Assembly: GCA_037444305.1 (NCBI GenBank)
Contig: JBBIMP010000032.1
Location: 1 to 60,826 of the forward strand
From: JBBIMP01 sp037444305
GTDB lineage: Bacteria; Acidobacteriota; UBA6911
Reading direction: 5' to 3'
Length of the DNA stretch: 60,826 nucleotides
Shown piece by piece: positions 16,860 to 25,667 of this stretch. Positions within the stretch are counted from its first letter, which is position 1. Every line of letters starts with the position of its first letter. The notes below the pieces were generated by a model. That model saw only the letters and a program-made list of their open reading frames with translations, was not told the origin of the DNA and did no database searches. The position numbers were made by a program, and so were the translations under genes.

Positions 16860-19800
16860 TTGATTAGAAGCTGATCCTGGCCTCCACCACCACGATCCGG
16901 TTGCCGCCGGCCGAGGTGATGTTCCCGAACCCGGTCGAGTTGATGTCCGTGTTCGGGTTGCCCCACTGCGGCGTGTTGGTCAGGTTCAACGCCGTCGCCC
17001 GGAACTCCAGATGCTTGTTCTCGAACAGCGAAATCCGCTTGATCAGGTTCACGTCCAGGCGGAAACTCCCCGGACCGGTTATATACCTGTGTCCCAGGTT
17101 GCCATTCGTCCCCGGCTTCGGGTTCTGCAAAAGGATCTTCCCGCTGGCATCGGCAATCGCCTTCATAGTGCTCATCCCCTGGATCCCGCGCAGCGTCGTG
17201 ATGTTCTGGATGTAGGGATCCGCAACCAACTGCAGCCCGTCGAAGTACTTCACGCCCGTGCCCGTCACCAGCACCTTCCCCATGCTCTTCGGGAAGTTCC
17301 CCACCAGGTCCGGCGTGTTGTCGCCGAAGGTGTTGAACGTCGCCGCACCCGAGGTGAGCGACAGCGGCGAGCCCGAGAACAGGTTGAAGATCGCCCCCAC
17401 CGTCCACCGCTCCACCAGCCGCGATATCACCGGGTTGGTCGAGTTCAGGAACCGCTTCCCCGGCCCCAGCGGCAGCTCGTACGTCCCGTTGTTGCGGAAC
17501 ACGTGCTCCACGCTGAATGCCAGAACCCGTTTGTCGAAGCTGCGGTTTCTCAGGGTGCGGTAGCTGTCGAGCATCTCCTGCCCTTCGCCTTCCTCCTCCC
17601 CCAGCGCCTTGCTCCAGGTGTAGTTCCCCTGGAACTGCAAACCGCCCGAGAAGCGCCGGCTCACCTCCACCTGCAGCGAGTGGTAGGTCGAGTTGGCGAA
17701 GTTCCCCGTCAGGTTCGCCGACGTGAACTGCGGATTGGCGAAAACATAATTGTCCGGCAGCTTCGCCCGCGTCAGGTTTCCGCCCACCTGGCTCGGACTG
17801 GTGTACGTCGTCGTCGTCGCCAGCCAGTTGGCGAACGTCGCCACGTGGTTGCCGTGCAGGTACCCCTGCGTCGTCGAGTTGAAGCGGATCACATCCGAGC
17901 CCGTGATCGTCGTCCCGTTCACGACCCCCAGGCCCGACACGTTCACCCCCATGAAGATCTGGTTCAGCAGCGCCGAGTTCCCCCCGGCCTGCGTGAGCAT
18001 GAACGCATCCAGAAGCCCGTTCTCGAAGATGTTCCGCTCGTTGATGTTCGTCCCGCGCCACATCCGCGTCCCCTTGCTCCCCACGTAACGCACCTCCAGG
18101 GAGAAGTTCTGCGGCAGCTCGCGCTGGATCGACAGGTTCCAGTTCTGATGGTACGGATTGCGCAGGTTCGAGTCGAACGCCCGCACCGTCTGCGTCCGGT
18201 CTGTCAGCGGCACCGTCTCCAGCGGCTTGCCCAGCGGCACAAGCGGCAGCACGGCGTTCTGCAGGTTCAAAAGCGAACTCGTCGTGAAGTTGCGCACCGT
18301 CCGCAGCCCCGGCTGATCGCCGGCCACCACATCCACGATCCGCAGCGAGCCGCGCTCGTAGCCCCAGCTGTAGCCGGCGCGCAGGACCGTCTTGTTCTCA
18401 CCGAAGTACGGGATCGACCAGCTGAAGCCCACCGCCGGCGCGAAGTTGTTCCGGTCGGGGTTGTACAGCCGCTTGCCCGGATTCGGCGAGTTCTTCCCCA
18501 CCAGCTCCAGGTTCGTCAGCGAGCCCTTGGCCAGCCCGGGCTGGAACAGGTCGGCGAAACCGGTCCCCGTGACCCCGAACAATCCGGCCGATCCGCCCAC
18601 GATGCCCACGGCCTTGCCGTTGGCGTCCACAGGCGGCGTGTAGAACTCGTACCGCACCCCAAGATTCAGCGTCAACCTGGGCGTCACACGCCAGGTGTCC
18701 TTGAAGAAACCGGCAAACTCCCGCTGCTGCCAGGTCCGCCGCTTCCCTTCGCCCGCCAGGAACTCGGGGCTGGCCCCCCCCGGCGAGTTGAACGCCTGCG
18801 AAAGCTGCGACAGAGTCCCGGTAAGGTCGTTCAAGATGGCCTGGGCGTTGCTCGAGTTCCCGCCGATGCCGGTGATGGTGCTGATGTTGGCCACGCTCAC
18901 GCCGCCGGTGCCGAGGAAGGCCCGCGGCATCACCGTGAACGAGTTGAACCCGTTCGTGCTCACGAAGCGGATCTCCGCTCCGCCCACGAAGTTGTGCTTC
19001 CCCTTCATCCAGGTGATGTTATTGGAGAACTGGTATGAAGGCGAGATCCGTCCTTGCGGATCGTTCGAAAGATCCAGCGGATCGGTGATTACACCGAAGT
19101 CCACCATGTAGGGCTGGTTTCCGATCTTGGGCTGAAGGTCGGTCCCGGCCAGTTCCCAGGGCGCATTGAAGCGAAGCAGCGGCCGCAGGATCCCCACCCG
19201 GAACTCGTTCAGCAGCGTCGGCCGCAGCGTAGACGTGAATGCCATCGCGTAAAAATGGTCGCGCTGCATGTTGTCCCCGCCCGGAGAGTCCGGGAACGGC
19301 TGCGCCATGAACGCGTTCATGGAAGAACCGCGCTCGTGAGTGTAGCTGAAATTCAACCGGTGATTCTGGTTGAAGTGATGGTCGAACTTCATGCTCAGGT
19401 TGTCCCAGTCGCTCGTCGCCGTCCGCGTCCAGGTGTAGCCGGCCGTGTTCAGCCCGTTCCCTGTGCGGAAGTTGTTCGGCAGCGGCGTCAAGGCCAGCAG
19501 CTTCTTGATCACTCCCGTCGGGTCCGCCGCCATCCGGTTCGGATCGCGACCGAATAGACTCACCTCCTGCAGGTCCCCCGTCGCCGTCGCCGGCCTCACC
19601 GGGTTCCCCTGCAGATCCACCGTCGGCACCGCCGCGATCGCGTTGGCGTTCAGCACCCCGGGGAAAAACCGGAAAATGCCTTCACGCGCCTTCGCCGTAA
19701 GAACCGTCGAGGTAACGGAACCTTTGCTGCGCTCCCTCTGCCCGTCGTAGGTCACGTGAAAGAAGGTCTTGTTCTTGATGATCGGGCCGCCCAGGCGGCC

Positions 19801-20660
19801 GCCGAACTGGTTGCGGATCAGACGGCTCCGCGGCGAGATCTCCTTGCCGTCGGCATCGCGCCCCCGCTGGTTGTTGAACCACGTGTTGGCGTTCAGCACC
19901 GTGTTGCGGTGCAGGTTCCACGCCGCCCCGTGAAACTCGTTGTTCCCCGACCGCGTGATCATCTGGATCTGACCCGAACCGCGGCCGTATTCCGCATCCG
20001 CCGGCGAGGTCACCACCCGGAACTCCTCGATCAGGTCCGTGCTCGTGTAGATCGTCGAGGCGATCCCGGAGTTGATCCGCTGGTCCTGCACGTTCACGCC
20101 GTCGCGGCTGATGTTCAGCGTCCCGATGCGCGCCGCGCCGAAGTAGTCCCCCTGCGTCCCCGCCTGCAGCGTCGTCAGGCCGAGCACGTTGTGCGTCCCC
20201 AGCGGCAGGTCCTTCACCATCTGGTTGGTCACCATCCCGCCGATCGAGGTGTTCAGCAGGCCGATCTGCGTCTCCAGACCCGCCGTCACCTCCACCGTCT
20301 CGGACTGCTGTCCCAGTTCCAGCTGCAGATTCAGGCTCATCCGGTCCATGACGTCGAGCTTGACCTCGTTGTAGACCAGGGTCTTGAATCCCGGCATCTC
20401 GGCCGTGATCTTGTATGTTCCCGGCTGCAGGCTCGGGAATCGATAGATGCCGGCTTCGTTCGAGATCGTGTCGTACGTAATGCCGGTATTGATGTTCTGC
20501 ACTGTCACGTTCGCGCCCGGGATGACCGCTCCCGTCGGGTCCTGAACCGTCCCGCCAAGGCTGGCGTTCGTCCCCTGCGCAAGCGCGTCACCGCCCGCCA
20601 GCAGCAGGCAGCAAAGCATGGTTATTTGAAGAACACGTTTCAAACTCGCACCCCCTGAAA
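16860..20660 (-). repeat. 3.8-kb direct repeat, copy B (whole TonB receptor gene)
   Basis: Second copy of the 3,801-bp block at 12265-16065, with sharp ends. The homologous but diverged sequence outside the left end (terminator region) shows that the duplication once extended further. Confidence 0.9.
16864..20643 (-). CDS. Oar-like TonB-dependent receptor with carboxypeptidase-regulatory domain, copy 2
   Basis: Same 1,259-residue protein as copy 1: signal peptide, CarboxypepD-like domain, plug and barrel with terminal Phe. The TTG start at 20643 has the same GGGGG ribosome binding site, because the repeat includes the last 17 leader bases. Upstream the sequence diverges completely and supplies a separate ~250-base leader and promoter. 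It lies between copy 1 and the hydroxyproline dehydratase operon on the same strand, with a gap of about 540 bases before hypD's stop. No sign of decay is seen in either copy. Confidence 0.92.
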   Translation of the reverse strand: MKRVLQITMLCCLLLAGGDALAQGTNASLGGTVQDPTGAVIPGANVTVQNINTGITYDTISNEAGIYRFPSLQPGTYKITAEMPGFKTLVYNEVKLDVMDRMSLNLQLELGQQSETVEVTAGLETQIGLLNTSIGGMVTNQMVKDLPLGTHNVLGLTTLQAGTQGDYFGAARIGTLNISRDGVNVQDQRINSGIASTIYTSTDLIEEFRVVTSPADAEYGRGSGQIQMITRSGNNEFHGAAWNLHRNTVLNANTWFNNQRGRDADGKEISPRSRLIRNQFGGRLGGPIIKNKTFFHVTYDGQRERSKGSVTSTVLTAKAREGIFRFFPGVLNANAIAAVPTVDLQGNPVRPATATGDLQEVSLFGRDPNRMAADPTGVIKKLLALTPLPNNFRTGNGLNTAGYTWTRTATSDWDNLSMKFDHHFNQNHRLNFSYTHERGSSMNAFMAQPFPDSPGGDNMQRDHFYAMAFTSTLRPTLLNEFRVGILRPLLRFNAPWELAGTDLQPKIGNQPYMVDFGVITDPLDLSNDPQGRISPSYQFSNNITWMKGKHNFVGGAEIRFVSTNGFNSFTVMPRAFLGTGGVSVANISTITGIGGNSSNAQAILNDLTGTLSQLSQAFNSPGGASPEFLAGEGKRRTWQQREFAGFFKDTWRVTPRLTLNLGVRYEFYTPPVDANGKAVGIVGGSAGLFGVTGTGFADLFQPGLAKGSLTNLELVGKNSPNPGKRLYNPDRNNFAPAVGFSWSIPYFGENKTVLRAGYSWGYERGSLRIVDVVAGDQPGLRTVRNFTTSSLLNLQNAVLPLVPLGKPLETVPLTDRTQTVRAFDSNLRNPYHQNWNLSIQRELPQNFSLEVRYVGSKGTRMWRGTNINERNIFENGLLDAFMLTQAGGNSALLNQIFMGVNVSGLGVVNGTTITGSDVIRFNSTTQGYLHGNHVATFANWLATTTTYTSPSQVGGNLTRAKLPDNYVFANPQFTSANLTGNFANSTYHSLQVEVSRRFSGGLQFQGNYTWSKALGEEEGEGQEMLDSYRTLRNRSFDKRVLAFSVEHVFRNNGTYELPLGPGKRFLNSTNPVISRLVERWTVGAIFNLFSGSPLSLTSGAATFNTFGDNTPDLVGNFPKSMGKVLVTGTGVKYFDGLQLVADPYIQNITTLRGIQGMSTMKAIADASGKILLQNPKPGTNGNLGHRYITGPGSFRLDVNLIKRISLFENKHLEFRATALNLTNTPQWGNPNTDINSTGFGNITSAGGNRIVVVEARISF

Positions 20661-20890
20661 CCGCGCAAAAAAATGTTAATAAGGCCTTTGCCAGGTATGG
20701 CCCCATTGTTCCCCTTCTTGATCTTTTGGAATTAAGAAACCTTATTTCGAGCATGCCCGAAGGAAGGCTCGCACGATTTCCAATCCCAATCCGGCGCGGA
20801 AACGCAAATATCCGGGAAACCATTTGCATCCGGCCATTTACACATGACCTTGCCTTTGGCTGCCAGGATGGCGGCCCATGCCGTCGGGCG

Positions 20891-20919
20891 AGAGTAAGCC
20901 ATCTTTGGGACCCGGTCAA
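20891..20919 (-). promoter_or_regulatory. Sigma70-type promoter for TonB receptor copy 2
   Basis: On the minus strand TTGACC (20914-20919), a 17-bp spacer and TACTCT (20891-20896) lie about 250 bases before the start. The -35 box and spacing match those of copy 1. Confidence 0.6.
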
Positions 20920-21182
20920 TCTAAACTATCCTTCATGAAGAAAAATTAATATTTTAATCTTTTGGGTCCTTTGCAGCTCAGGGTTCATTTACCTTTGGTT
21001 CAGCGGATACTTCACAGCCGACAGGAATCGTGGCGTCTGTTGTCCGCCGGTGCCGGGGGTGCTATCGGGGCCGTCATTGCCATAGCGGAATTGCTGATGG
21101 AGTTGAAAGCGGCTGCAGCGGGGAGCCTTCCCGTGCGTCATAAAAACCAACCGGCCGCCGATGCCGGCACGTGCGATGCAAA
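20920..21182. other. Intergenic between hypD and TonB copy 2
   Basis: No gene recognised. A weak GC hairpin (CCGGC/GCCGG, 21151-21167) followed on the minus strand by a TTGGTTTTT stretch may end hypD transcripts. Confidence 0.4.
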
Positions 21183-23543
21183 TCAGAACGAGTGTTGTTC
21201 TGTGCGGGCAATGATTTCGTCCTGGTGGTTTTTATCTAGATCTACGAAATAATCGCTGTAGCCGGCAACCCTCACCAGCAGGTTCCGATGCCGGTCCGGG
21301 TTCTGTTGCGCATCGCGCAGCGTGGCGGCGTTCACGACGTTGAATTGGATGTGATGCCCATCGAGCCGGAAGTAGGTGCGGATGAGCGCAGCCATCTTCG
21401 CGATCCCATCCTCTCCCTCGAGGGTTCCCGGAAGAAATTTCTGGTTCAGAAGCGTCCCGCCCGACTTGGACTGGTCCATCTTGGCCAGCGAACGGATCAC
21501 CGCCGTGGGACCATGGCGGTCCGCACCATGCGAGGGCGAGGTGCCGTCCGATGCCGGCATTCCCGCCAGCCGGCCGTTGGCCGTGGCGCCGAGCCTCGAG
21601 CCGAAGTAGATGTGGCAGGTCGTGGAGAGCATGTCGAGATGATAGCGGGTCCCCTTCGTATTCGGCTTTCCATCGATCGCTTCGAAAAGCGATCCGTAGA
21701 CCCTCTGCATGATCGAATCGGCGTAGTCGTCGTCATTCCCATAGAATGGCGTCCGATTGGCGAGGAGCTGCCTCAGAGGCTCGTCGCCCTCGAAGTCATT
21801 CCGCAAGGCTTCCAGCAGGCGGTCCATGGACACTGTTCCGTCTTCGAACACGTGTTTCTTCAGTGCCGCCAGACAGTCGGTGACCGTCCCGATCCCGACA
21901 CACTGGATATAGTTGGTGTTATAACGCGGACCGCCATCGTAGTAATCCTTGCCGTTTTGAATACAGTCACTGATGACTGCCGACAGGAATGGTGCAGGCA
22001 TCCGTTCAGCGTAGATCCTTTCGATGAGGTTGTTCACACGTATTTTGAGGTCAACGGTGTATTCCAATTGCCGGACGAACGCATGATAGAGCTTATCGAA
22101 ATCCCCGAATGTCCGCGGATCCCCGGTCGGTGGACCGACCCGCTTGCCTGACAACGGATCCAGGCCATCATTGAGCGCCGCCTCCAGCAGTTTCGGAACA
22201 TTCAGGTACCCCGTCAGGATGTAAGCTTCCTTGCCGAAACACCCTGTCTCGATGCAGCCGCTGCACCCCCCTTCCCGTGCATCCTCGACCTTCTTTCCGG
22301 CCCGCACCTGTTGCCCCACCACAAGGTCCGCGTTGAAGACAGACGGGTAGCCATAGCCCTTGCGTATAACGCGACAGGCTGCTTTCAGGAAACTGTCCGG
22401 ATTCTTCCTGCTGAGCTGGATGTTGCTTTGCGGCTGCAGCAGCGGCAATTCGTCGATCACCTCGAGCAGGAGGTAGGAAACATCGCCGACGGCGCAACTC
22501 CCGTCGGCGTGAATGCCGCCTATATTAATGTTCGTAAAATCGTTATACGTGCCGCTTTCCGCCGCGGTCACGCCGACCTTGGGCGGCGCCGGGTGGTTGT
22601 TGAACTTGATCCAGAGACAGGCGATGAGTTCCTTGGCCTTTTCCCTGGTCAGCGTCCCATCCGCGATTCCCTTTTCGTAGAACGGATGCAGGTGCCTGTC
22701 CAGGTGCCCGGGATTCATGGCGTCCCAGCCGTTGAGTTCCGTGATCGTCCCGAGGTGGACGAACCAGTACATCTGCAGGGCTTCCCACAGGTCGCGCGGC
22801 GCGCGCTCGGGGACCCGGCGGCAGACCTCGGCAATCTTGAGGAGTTCGTTCCGCCGTTCCCCGTCCTTCTCCTCCGCGGCCATCCGCCCGGCCAGGTCGG
22901 CGTGCCGGCGCGCGAAAACGATCGCACCATCGCAGGCATGCGCCATGCCGCGCAGTTCCGCGGCCTTGCCGGCGGCTTCGGGATCGTGGAGATAATCCAG
23001 GCCGGCAATGCTCGCCCGGATCTCCAGCTTCAGGTCCGCCAGCCCCTTCTCGTAGATCGTCCCGTCGAGCGTCGTGTGCCCGGGGGCCCGCTGTTCCATG
23101 AACTCGGTGAACATCCCGGCGCGGTAGCTCTCCAGCCACTCCGGCGGGACCTGGCGGAAGACCTGCTCGCGCATGCTGCGGCCCGTCCAGTAAGGAATCA
23201 CCTTCTCCCTGTAGATTTCCAGGGTCTCGGGGGACACGTCGTACGAGGTCATCTTGCGGGAATTGAGAATCTCGAGGTCCTCGACCGAGTGGCAGGTCAG
23301 CTCCGGGTAAGTGGAGACCGCCTTGGGGCGGGGTCCGCGCTCGCCCACGATGAGTTCCCCCTCGCCGATGTACAGCGTCTTGTGCTCGCACTGGTATTTG
23401 AAGTGCAGCCCGCGCATCTCGGGAACTGAGTATTTCCCCTCGTTTTGGAGATAAAAGTCTGTGGCCAGCGCCGCCCTTTCCGCCGACACGGACGGCCTGG
23501 TTTCGATGCTGGCTCTTCTGAGCGCCTCAATTCTCGCGTTCAC
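21183..23543 (-). CDS. hypD: Glycyl-radical trans-4-hydroxy-L-proline dehydratase (HypD type)
   Basis: A 786-residue glycyl-radical enzyme that closely tracks remembered Clostridioides difficile HypD along its whole length, for example EFMEQRAPGHT, SGCIETGCFGKEAY and GNDDDYAD. Active-site positions expected in HypD are visible: thiyl Cys430 and Glu432 in GCIE, His156, Asp274 (NGWDAMNPG), and radical Gly761 in RVAGYS. HypD dehydrates trans-4-hydroxy-L-proline to pyrroline-5-carboxylate, which ProC can reduce to proline. It is a cytoplasmic, oxygen-sensitive dimer. The GTG start follows GGAGG and overlaps the activase gene by 17 bases, so the two are translationally coupled. The substrate assignment is strong but rests on recalled similarity; a related dehydratase is the alternative. 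Confidence 0.88.
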   Translation of the reverse strand: MNARIEALRRASIETRPSVSAERAALATDFYLQNEGKYSVPEMRGLHFKYQCEHKTLYIGEGELIVGERGPRPKAVSTYPELTCHSVEDLEILNSRKMTSYDVSPETLEIYREKVIPYWTGRSMREQVFRQVPPEWLESYRAGMFTEFMEQRAPGHTTLDGTIYEKGLADLKLEIRASIAGLDYLHDPEAAGKAAELRGMAHACDGAIVFARRHADLAGRMAAEEKDGERRNELLKIAEVCRRVPERAPRDLWEALQMYWFVHLGTITELNGWDAMNPGHLDRHLHPFYEKGIADGTLTREKAKELIACLWIKFNNHPAPPKVGVTAAESGTYNDFTNINIGGIHADGSCAVGDVSYLLLEVIDELPLLQPQSNIQLSRKNPDSFLKAACRVIRKGYGYPSVFNADLVVGQQVRAGKKVEDAREGGCSGCIETGCFGKEAYILTGYLNVPKLLEAALNDGLDPLSGKRVGPPTGDPRTFGDFDKLYHAFVRQLEYTVDLKIRVNNLIERIYAERMPAPFLSAVISDCIQNGKDYYDGGPRYNTNYIQCVGIGTVTDCLAALKKHVFEDGTVSMDRLLEALRNDFEGDEPLRQLLANRTPFYGNDDDYADSIMQRVYGSLFEAIDGKPNTKGTRYHLDMLSTTCHIYFGSRLGATANGRLAGMPASDGTSPSHGADRHGPTAVIRSLAKMDQSKSGGTLLNQKFLPGTLEGEDGIAKMAALIRTYFRLDGHHIQFNVVNAATLRDAQQNPDRHRNLLVRVAGYSDYFVDLDKNHQDEIIARTEQHSF

Positions 23544-24363
23544 CCGGGTTTCCTCCGATGGTAACAGTCAGACCGCAGGATGACAGGATCCGCTCTGCCT
23601 CCTCGAGCGCGCCGTCGCCGGAGCTGATTCCCGGCGGCATGCGGCAGGTCTCGCCGATCCTGGCATACTTGCTCGCCATCCGGTTATGATACGGGAGCAG
23701 GTCGACCTGTGCCAGCCCCAGCTTCCGCAGAAAAGCGCCCGCGGCCTCCAGGTTGCCGGGGGCGTCGTTGATCCCCGGGATCAGCGGGATGCGCACGCGC
23801 ACCGGGAGCTTCGAGGAGGCGAGGTATTCGAGGTTGGACAGGATCCGTTCGTTGTCCACGCCCGTGTATTTGCGGTGCTCCGACAGGTTCATCAGCTTGA
23901 GGTCGTAGAGGAAGAGGTCCGTGAGTCCGGCGATTCGCGTGAAGACTTTTCGGGGTGCGTATCCCGAGGTGTCGACGGCGCGGTGGATTCCCGCGCGGCC
24001 GCACAGGACCAGCAGGTTTTCGAGGAATTCGTGCTGCATCAGCGGTTCCCCGCCCGAGAAGGTCACGCCGCCGCCGGATTCCTCGTAGAAGGGCACGTCC
24101 CGCTCGATCAGGGCCATGACTTCGCCGGCCGTGACCCGCTGCCCGACAACGTCCCTGGCGCCGGTGGGGCAGAGGGTTTCGCAGTTGCCGCAGCGGATGC
24201 ACCGGCTTTCGTTCCAGGCCGCCTGCGGGTTGGGCGACAGGCTCTCGGGGTTGTGGCACCACCAGCACTCGAGCGGGCAGCCCTTTAGGAAGACGGTCGT
24301 GCGGATGCCGGGGCCGTCGTGCGTGGCAAATCTTGCGATGTGGAAGATCATTCCAGCTGCCAC
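23527..24363 (-). CDS. Radical-SAM glycyl-radical enzyme activase for HypD
   Basis: A 278-residue radical-SAM activase of the PflA type. The SAM cluster motif is C29-x3-C33-x2-C36 (KGCPLECWWC), preceded by the activase signature HDGPGIRTTVFLKGC; SGGGVTFSGGEPL is the SAM amino-group motif. One ferredoxin-like insert CxxCxxCxxxC (55-65) is present, where many dehydratase activases carry two. It makes the radical on Gly761 of HypD by hydrogen abstraction with 5'-deoxyadenosyl radical. The GTG start at 24363 has AGGAGA at good spacing; an ATG at 24351 is possible. It lies upstream of and overlaps hypD. Confidence 0.88.
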   Translation of the reverse strand: MAAGMIFHIARFATHDGPGIRTTVFLKGCPLECWWCHNPESLSPNPQAAWNESRCIRCGNCETLCPTGARDVVGQRVTAGEVMALIERDVPFYEESGGGVTFSGGEPLMQHEFLENLLVLCGRAGIHRAVDTSGYAPRKVFTRIAGLTDLFLYDLKLMNLSEHRKYTGVDNERILSNLEYLASSKLPVRVRIPLIPGINDAPGNLEAAGAFLRKLGLAQVDLLPYHNRMASKYARIGETCRMPPGISSGDGALEEAERILSSCGLTVTIGGNPGEREN

Positions 24364-24459
24364 TCGTGTCTCCTGACCTGCTCCGCCCGGCCTGGACAAT
24401 GCATCGAACAGGGGCCGGGCGGCATGAGAGGTGGAAAACGCGGACGAACGCGGATTTCA

Positions 24460-25464
24460 TCAAACCTTTGGCTCAAACCGCGTGCCGATCATCAGGCCGG
24501 TCGGCGCCGCCAGGTCGATCCTGCGGATTTCCCCGAAGCCCGCCGCGCGCATCCATTCCTCATACTCCGCCGCGCTGTAACTGTTTCCCCCGCGCGTCCC
24601 GACCAGCATGTTGACGGCAAACAGGGCCGCCATCCTGGGCGAGGTCTTGTCGGGATCGAGCAGGAAGTCCTGCACCACCACCCGCCCCCCGGGCCTCAGC
24701 GCCCGCAGGCATCTGCCCAGCAGATCGAGGTTCTCTTCCGGGCTCAGCATGTGGCAGATCGACGACACCAGGACCAGGTCATAGTCTTCGCCCAGGTCAT
24801 CCTTCATCAGGTCCCCGGGCCGGGCCGAAACCCGCTCCGCCAGACCCGCTTTTTCGATGTGCCGCCGCGCGATGGCGCAGACCGGTTCCAGATCCAGGAC
24901 CTCGGCCCGGACCGACTCCGAGGCTTTCGCAAAGGCGATGGCGTAAGCCGCCGATCCGCCCCCGACGTCGAGCATCTTCCGGACGCCGCCGGTCCCGACC
25001 GCTTCGACCAGCGCCGGCGCGCGGTCGATCGAGAACATCTCCATGGCTGCGATGAACGCCTCCGTCCACTCCTCGCCCCGTTCTTCGGGTTCCGCCCGCA
25101 ACACCGAGGTTCCCGCGCGCAGGCACTCCGTGAGCGTGGACCAGCTCTTCCACAGGTTCACGTAGTGCATCAGCCCGGCCCGCGCGCCGTCGGGCGAGCC
25201 GGAGGAGAGAAACCGCGACGCCAGCGGGCCGTTGAAAAACCTGCCTTCCTTTTTTTGCAGAATCCCCATGGCTGCCAGGGCGTTCAACAGGATCTCCGTC
25301 GCCCTGGCATCGGCCCCGATTCTTGCAGCCGTTTCCGCGGCATCCGCCCCCTCTCCAACGGCGGTGAACAAATCCAGTTCGAGTGCGCTGAGAATGATCC
25401 GGCTTTCCTGAAATCCTCTCAGCGTGTTCAGCAATTCCTCCGGCACGGCAGCAGGCTTTTTCAT
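24460..25464 (-). CDS. SAM-dependent O-methyltransferase (family 2, acetylserotonin/CrtF type)
   Basis: A 334-residue protein with an N-terminal winged-helix dimerisation domain (about 15-100, ALELDLFTAVGEG and ATEILLNALAAMGIL) and a Rossmann methyltransferase domain with glycine-rich DVGGGSAAYAIAF and the PGGRVVVQDFLLD strand. This is the layout of plant and bacterial small-molecule O-methyltransferases; the substrate is not predictable. It is the first gene after the minus-strand promoter at 25492-25520 and lies 96 bases before the HypD activase, so it probably shares a transcript with the radical enzyme genes. Such a partnership is not usual for hypD. Confidence 0.8.
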   Translation of the reverse strand: MKKPAAVPEELLNTLRGFQESRIILSALELDLFTAVGEGADAAETAARIGADARATEILLNALAAMGILQKKEGRFFNGPLASRFLSSGSPDGARAGLMHYVNLWKSWSTLTECLRAGTSVLRAEPEERGEEWTEAFIAAMEMFSIDRAPALVEAVGTGGVRKMLDVGGGSAAYAIAFAKASESVRAEVLDLEPVCAIARRHIEKAGLAERVSARPGDLMKDDLGEDYDLVLVSSICHMLSPEENLDLLGRCLRALRPGGRVVVQDFLLDPDKTSPRMAALFAVNMLVGTRGGNSYSAAEYEEWMRAAGFGEIRRIDLAAPTGLMIGTRFEPKV

Positions 25465-25491
25465 CTCATCATCCTCGGATATTGCCAGGCC

Positions 25492-25520
25492 AGACTAAAT
25501 CCGCTCATCCCGGCTGTCAA
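25492..25520 (-). promoter_or_regulatory. Promoter for the methyltransferase-activase-hypD operon
   Basis: The minus strand shows a perfect TTGACA (25515-25520), 17 bp, then TAGTCT (25492-25497), placing a start site about 20 bases before the methyltransferase ATG. The -10 box is weak (3 of 6). Confidence 0.6.
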
Positions 25521-25539
25521 CCCGCGATCCGCCTTTGCC

Positions 25540-25568
25540 TTGACACACCCGGCCGGCCACTTTAACCT
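25540..25568 (+). promoter_or_regulatory. Promoter for the tdh-kbl-pyk operon
   Basis: Perfect TTGACA (25540-25545), 17 bp, TAACCT (25563-25568, 4 of 6), about 100 bases before the tdh ATG. Its -35 box lies only 19 bp from the -35 box of the divergent promoter. Confidence 0.65.
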
Positions 25569-25667
25569 GCACCTTCACAGAAGTTTTTGGCGCCGACTTC
25601 TTCATCCGCGGATTTCACAGGTAATTCTGCCGGCCGGCAGGCCGGTGCATTCAACACGGGCACTCTT

